Origin: CAVSWN01 sp046728115
GTDB lineage: Bacteria; Acidobacteriota; Vicinamibacteria; Vicinamibacterales; CAVVIG01
DNA: 18,166 nucleotides
Assembly (NCBI GenBank): GCA_046728115.1
Contig: JBKPDW010000238.1
Span: 1-18,166 of the forward strand
Direction: 5' to 3'
The position numbers and the translations under genes were made by a program. Position 1 is the first letter of the stretch. Every line of letters begins with the position of its first letter. The notes under the pieces were generated by a model that saw only the letters and a program-made list of their open reading frames with translations, did no database searches and had not been told where the DNA came from. Below are positions 15,150 to 18,166 of the stretch, in pieces.

Positions 15150-15507
15150 AGAGGGCACACAAGGCCGAGCACGCCATCGATCTCGACACCGGCGCGATCG
15201 GTCGCCGCCGTCACCGACGACACGGTGGCGGTGATCGAAGAAGTCGTGGCCGACAAGGGCTATCACAGCCGGCGGACCGTTCACGATCTCGAAACGCTGG
15301 AGATTCGCACCTACATCAGCGAACCCGATCGCGGGCCACAGTCGTGGATCGATCAAGAGGCCGAACGCGACGCGGTCTATGCCAATCGACGCCGGATCCG
15401 CGGCGACCGCGGGCAACGACTCCTCCGGAAGCGCGGGGAGTTGCTGGAGCGACCCTGCGCCCATCTCTATGAGACCGGTGGCCTCCGGCGTGCGCACGTG
15501 CGCGGGA
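15150..15507 (+). pseudogene. inverted C-terminal half of DDE transposase
   Basis: On the plus strand, AHKAEHAIDLDTGAI (from about 15155) changes frame by one base near 15192. It then reads TDDTVAVIEEVVADKGYHS, LEIRTYISEPDRGPQSW, YANRRRIRGDRGQRLLRKRG and HLYETGGLRRAHVRG, ending at 15506. DKGYHS contains a catalytic Asp of the family and YISEPDRG is its usual companion motif. The stretch between DTGAI and VVADKGYHS is shorter than usual, so some bases are missing. The block begins exactly where the minus-strand N-terminal half stops (DGRTH, normally followed by xAHKAEH), so it is the same gene flipped. It is non-functional. Confidence 0.78.
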
Positions 15508-15508
15508 A

Positions 15509-16154
15509 ATGTGTCCGGCCGTCCTTCATCTTCGTGATCTTGGCGTCGGGATCGTGCGGATGCGTCCAGTCGTCATTCGAGCCCTTCTTCTGCCGTTTCC
15601 GATCGATCCGCGCCAAATCGGCGCGCGTCGGCGTCCCGATGCCAGAGGCTTTGGCGAGCCGCGTCAGAAACTCCTCGTAGCTCTCGCCGCTGTCTCGCCG
15701 GACGATGCTGCGCAACGCTGCGTTGGCTTCAAGCGTCGTCGTCGATGCCGATCGTCTTGCCTTTGACCAAGCCGGCCGTACTCAGGCACTGCAGCACCCA
15801 AGTGAAGACGGCGCGATGGGTTTCGAGATCGATCAGCCGACGCGTGCGCGAAATCGTCGAGTGATCTGGCGGCGCGTCTTCCAGACCGACGGCCAGAAAG
15901 TCGCGCAACGCGAACGAGTCTGCCGCGCGCCACGCGATGCAGCGCTCCGAATCGATGCCCTCGAAGTAGCCGATCAACAGCAGGTGAAAATAGATTCCCG
16001 GCGATAGACTCGGCCGGCCCATCGTTTCGGCGTAGAACGTAGCGCTCTGGGCTTCGGCGAAGTCGTCGAACCCATGCTGGCGCAGCAGCTGATTCAATCG
16101 GGTGTAGAACGGGTGACCCGCGGTCGTGGGAAAGTCTGTCGTCGCGACCCACAT
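15509..16154 (-). pseudogene. N-terminal half of DDE transposase, frameshifted
   Basis: The ATG at 16152-16154 gives MWVATTDFPTTAGHPFYTRL, then FYAETMGRPSLSPGIYFHLL, LIGYFEGIDSERCIAWRAAD, DHSTISRTRRLIDLETH and KGKTIGID. Near 15740-15745 two bases are missing (GID then ATTLEANA expected, GIDDDA-stop seen). The other frame continues with ALRSIVRRDSGESYEEFLTRLA and RKRQKKGSNDDWTHP to KMKDGRTH at 15509. The GID motif would carry the first catalytic Asp. The open frame to 16268 upstream of the ATG is not homologous. The continuation of this protein lies on the other strand. Confidence 0.8.
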
Positions 16155-16218
16155 GCTCGGTTGTCGTTCACGTTTGCGTTTGCCATCGCCATGCGCGAAG
16201 TGTAGTACAAGACTCACC

Positions 16219-16233
16219 GCCACGTGACGTGGC
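16219..16233. promoter_or_regulatory. 15-bp pseudo-palindrome
   Basis: GCCACGTGACGTGGC has 7-bp perfect arms around a central G. It lies between the transposase start and the methyltransferase. It fits a dimeric repressor operator (for example TetR-type) or part of an IS end. No regulator gene is adjacent. Confidence 0.4.
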
Positions 16234-16256
16234 ACGGATTCGTGATGAGCGGCAAC

Positions 16257-16290
16257 ACCGGACGCCAAAATGGCGAGCGAAACGTCCGGT
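16257..16290. repeat. nested hairpins between transposase and methyltransferase
   Basis: ACCGGACG (16257-16264) pairs perfectly with CGTCCGGT (16283-16290). An alternative inner hairpin CGCCA-AAA-TGGCG (16263-16275) overlaps the left arm, so the two structures are mutually exclusive. They lie 79 bp before the methyltransferase ATG. This could be leader RNA structure or an IS-end remnant. Confidence 0.42.
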
Positions 16291-16368
16291 CATGGTGGGC
16301 GCCCGCGAAAATCACATGGGCTGCTCTCGTAAGCCGAGGTCTTAATCGCTCCCTTCGTGGAGGTTTCT

Positions 16369-17253
16369 ATGTCGACGAGCGGACCCGTAATTCGGGACAT
16401 CGGGGATACTGCCCGGTGGGCAGCACTATACCGGGCGCGCGAGACGGAGCGGCCGAATCGGCTGTTCGAAGATCCGTTCGCGCGTCAGCTCGCCGGCGCG
16501 CGCGGCGCGGAGATCGCCGCCGCGATGCCGTTCTCCGAACAAAACGAGTGGGCGTGGATCGCCAGGACCTACTTATTTGATCAGTTCGTGACGGAGCAGG
16601 TGCAAGCTGGCGTCAACCAGATCGTCAACCTCGGCGCCGGCCTCGACACGCGGCCGTACCGCCTCGCATTGCCCCCTTCGCTGCACTGGGTGGAGATCGA
16701 TCTTCCCGCCGTCCTGGACTACAAGGAGGAAATCCTCGCCCCGGCCGTTCCACGGTGCCGGCTCGAGCGCATACGCTGCGACCTGTCGGACGTCGCCGCG
16801 CGTCGAGACGTCTTCTCGCGCCTTCGACCATCCGACGGGCGCGCACTGATTCTGACGGAAGGAGTGCTCATGTATCTTAGCGAGCAGGAGGTGGGTGCGC
16901 TTGCCTCCGACCTTTCGGCAGTCATCGGCTTCGATCATTGGGTGCTCGAACTGCAGTCTCCCGGCCTGCTGCGCATGGTCCAGAAGCGCATGGGAGGACC
17001 GTTGCAGGAAGCAAACGTGCTGCCGAAGTTCGCGCCGAGTGCGGGTCCGCACTTCTTTGACCCATGGGGCTGGCGGCCCGCAGTCGTGCGTTCGTTGCTC
17101 AAGACGGCTGCGCGGCTCAAGCGGTTGTCATTTCGGATGCGATTGATAGCGCTTCTCCCCGAATCGTCCGGGGCAAAGGGATCACGACCCTGGGCAGGCG
17201 TGTGTTTGCTGGAACGCGCGCGGCACGACCGTCAGCCGGGTCACGCGGTGTGA
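16369..17253 (+). CDS. class I SAM-dependent methyltransferase, LCM/TIGR00027 type
   Basis: ATG 16369 is preceded by GGAGG (16359-16363) with 5-base spacing; an in-frame ATG at 16357 lacks one. The 294-aa protein starts with RDIGDTARWAALYRARETER, the usual entry helix of leucine-carboxyl-methyltransferase-like enzymes, then NRLFEDPFARQLAG. Motif I is IVNLGAGLDTRPYRL (~85-99), followed by WVEIDLPAVLDYKEE (the acidic residue binding the SAM ribose) and LILTEGVLMYLSEQEV (~160-175). These proteins methylate small molecules or carboxyl groups, often in secondary metabolism; the substrate cannot be read from sequence. The gene is intact but sits between two broken IS elements, which suggests it arrived with or was trapped by mobile DNA. 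No operon partner is visible. Confidence 0.88.
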   Translation: MSTSGPVIRDIGDTARWAALYRARETERPNRLFEDPFARQLAGARGAEIAAAMPFSEQNEWAWIARTYLFDQFVTEQVQAGVNQIVNLGAGLDTRPYRLALPPSLHWVEIDLPAVLDYKEEILAPAVPRCRLERIRCDLSDVAARRDVFSRLRPSDGRALILTEGVLMYLSEQEVGALASDLSAVIGFDHWVLELQSPGLLRMVQKRMGGPLQEANVLPKFAPSAGPHFFDPWGWRPAVVRSLLKTAARLKRLSFRMRLIALLPESSGAKGSRPWAGVCLLERARHDRQPGHAV

Positions 17254-17300
17254 TTAGCGAACGGCGTCAACTTTCACCACAGCCTCCTATCTAGGGCGGA

Positions 17301-17852
17301 TTGAAGAATCCACTGTCGTCCGCAGAAATTCCGCGCGGCGCAATTTTCGGCGGGCTCGGGGACGAATGGACGGCGCAGCAGTTCGGCATGGTGATGTCAG
17401 GCGAGGAGCCGCATGGATTCCTCGTTCATGACAATGACCGCATCCACTCTGAGCATGTCGATCGCACCATCGCGGCGATGGGTCTGACAATCCTCAAGAC
17501 GCCGGTGCGAGCGCCACAAGCGAACGCGTTCTGCGAACGACTGATTGGCACGATACGGCGCGAGTGCCTGGACTGGATGATTCCGTTGAACGAGCGTCAC
17601 CTCCGACACGTCCTTCGCGAGTGGGTCGCGCACTACAATCGCGGGCGTCCCCACGCGAGTTCTTGGACCGGGCATTCCCAATGGCCCGACATCGCTTCCA
17701 TGTTGGACGATCATCGGATTGGTGACGGTCACTTCGTAATCGCCAACCCGATTCTCGGCGGCCTTCATCACGAGTATCGCCTCGAGCCGCGTGAACGGGT
17801 CGAACGGCCGACGCGATTTTTTGCGCATCACAGCCGTTTCTTTCTAGCATAA
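17301..17852 (+). pseudogene. truncated IS3-type transposase (integrase core C-terminal part)
   Basis: The frame carries the C-terminal part of an rve integrase core: EWTAQQFGMVMSG, FLVHDNDRIHSE (second catalytic Asp), GLTILKTPVRAPQANAFCER then LIGTIRRECLDW (catalytic Glu), HLRHVLREWVAHYNRGRPH and PILGGLHHEYRLEP. The first catalytic Asp and the N-terminal helix-turn-helix are missing, and homology begins at about 17360. After RPHAS the expected LGPGIP reads SWTGHS because of one extra T; the frame is restored a few codons later, at DIASMLDDHRIGDGHF. It cannot be an active transposase. Its stop is 15 bp before the next gene's GTG. Confidence 0.82.
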
Positions 17853-17867
17853 CGACAGGAGGCTCCC

Positions 17868-18166
17868 GTGAAATCACTCAACACATGGATCACACTGGCG
17901 ATGGCTTTTGCCGCGGCGCCGGCCTTGGCCCAGACCCCGGCCCCTGCCGCCCCGGCAGCGGCACCCGCCCGTGGGCCCCAGACGAATTGGTGGTCTCAGG
18001 CTGGCGGCGAAAACGGCCCGGAACGCATTGTCTGGGCGGCCCAGAAGACGCCGGAAACGCCCTACACCGGAGTCAACAAGCCGATCTGGCATATCGCCGA
18101 CATTCTCAAGTCGCATCAGGGACAGGCGCGCTGGGAAGAGAAAGTGGTTCTGACGCGCGACTTCGA
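17868..18166 (+). CDS. N-terminus of secreted protein, cut by right edge
   Basis: GTG 17868 has an ideal AGGAGG (17857-17862) at 5-base spacing. The first 22 residues are a signal peptide (KSLNTWITLAMAFAAAPALA, then QTP). An Ala/Pro-rich linker (PAPAAPAAAPARGPQ) precedes a folded part with NWWSQAGGENGPERIVW, YTGVNKPIWHIADILKSHQG and RWEEKVVLTRDFD. The pattern recalls secreted cupin-like hypothetical proteins, but only 99 residues are visible and the metal-binding part would lie beyond the edge. It directly follows the IS3 remnant, which may have replaced its original promoter region. Confidence 0.78.
   Translation, partial: MKSLNTWITLAMAFAAAPALAQTPAPAAPAAAPARGPQTNWWSQAGGENGPERIVWAAQKTPETPYTGVNKPIWHIADILKSHQGQARWEEKVVLTRDF

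Larger units (their letters stand above)
15010..16154 (-). mobile_element. decayed insertion sequence with a DDE transposase, middle segment inverted
   Basis: The transposase starts on the minus strand at ATG 16154, runs to 15509, is interrupted by a plus-strand block (about 15150-15507), and appears to resume on the minus strand at 15148 (GALLSTLWTFIYDTTARW). Possible imperfect terminal repeats are seen (GACTTTACACCTC near 14968 on plus, GTCTTGTACTACACTTC near 16211 on minus), but the ends are not certain. The family looks like the IS4/IS1182-type DDE group. It is inactive as read, because its catalytic core is split across strands and frames. Confidence 0.7.

Overview
The window is a high-GC bacterial segment. 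Its gene style points to Acidobacteriota, probably Vicinamibacterales or relatives. The main clue is a PadR repressor followed by a protein with the 'LVRAWTRVYT…DLWEFEHDP' N-terminal domain common there; decayed insertion sequences and secreted or outer-membrane proteins also fit. This placement is inference from gene content, not a phylogenetic result.

Layout: (1) 1-100, start of an unidentified minus-strand gene running off the left edge. (2) 247-2600, minus strand: padR, with a strong promoter that places the start codon at about +1 (leaderless), coupled by ATGA to a 664-aa membrane-anchored protein with an EreA/ChaN-like domain and an internal 126-bp duplication. (3) 2601-3056: promoter, a tyrosine-recombinase scrap, a hairpin and a stray signal-peptide-like reading frame. 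(4) 3057-6834, plus strand: a tight three-gene operon of a helical (CHAD-like?) protein, a Porin_O_P outer-membrane porin and a CotH-kinase-like protein, all interrupted by frameshifts or stops. (5) 7124-8932: an intact FAD-dependent oxidoreductase of the phytoene-desaturase/HpnE type, with a perfect 14-bp inverted repeat upstream. (6) 9473-12717, minus strand: a large TIR-NB-ARC-TPR protein (NLR-like STAND ATPase with a predicted NADase TIR), split by one missing base. Behind it are the eroded remains of a second gene (12723-13263). (7) 13335-14018: an outer-membrane beta-barrel protein. (8) 14313-14782: a 25-codon leader ORF coupled to a conserved 131-aa protein of unknown function. (9) 15010-16154: a broken DDE transposase whose middle ~357 bp is inverted in place. 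(10) 16369-17253: an intact SAM methyltransferase of the LCM/TIGR00027 type. (11) 17301-17852: a truncated IS3-type integrase-core fragment. (12) 17868-end: start of a secreted protein running off the right edge.

The most system-like element is the TIR-NB-ARC-TPR gene. It combines a TIR with the conserved Glu, a full nucleotide-binding switch and eleven kinesin-light-chain-type TPRs, the architecture expected of an infection sensor that kills by NAD depletion. The adjacent nuclease-like remnant and the surrounding IS debris fit a turnover-prone defence or accessory locus. A second theme is envelope and possibly polyphosphate biology (CHAD-like, Porin_O_P, CotH), but that operon is damaged.

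At least eight frame interruptions lie in otherwise well-conserved genes, several at G homopolymers or as one-base changes. They may be real decay or consensus errors in the assembly. The sequence alone cannot decide, but several genes are restored to full length by a single base.
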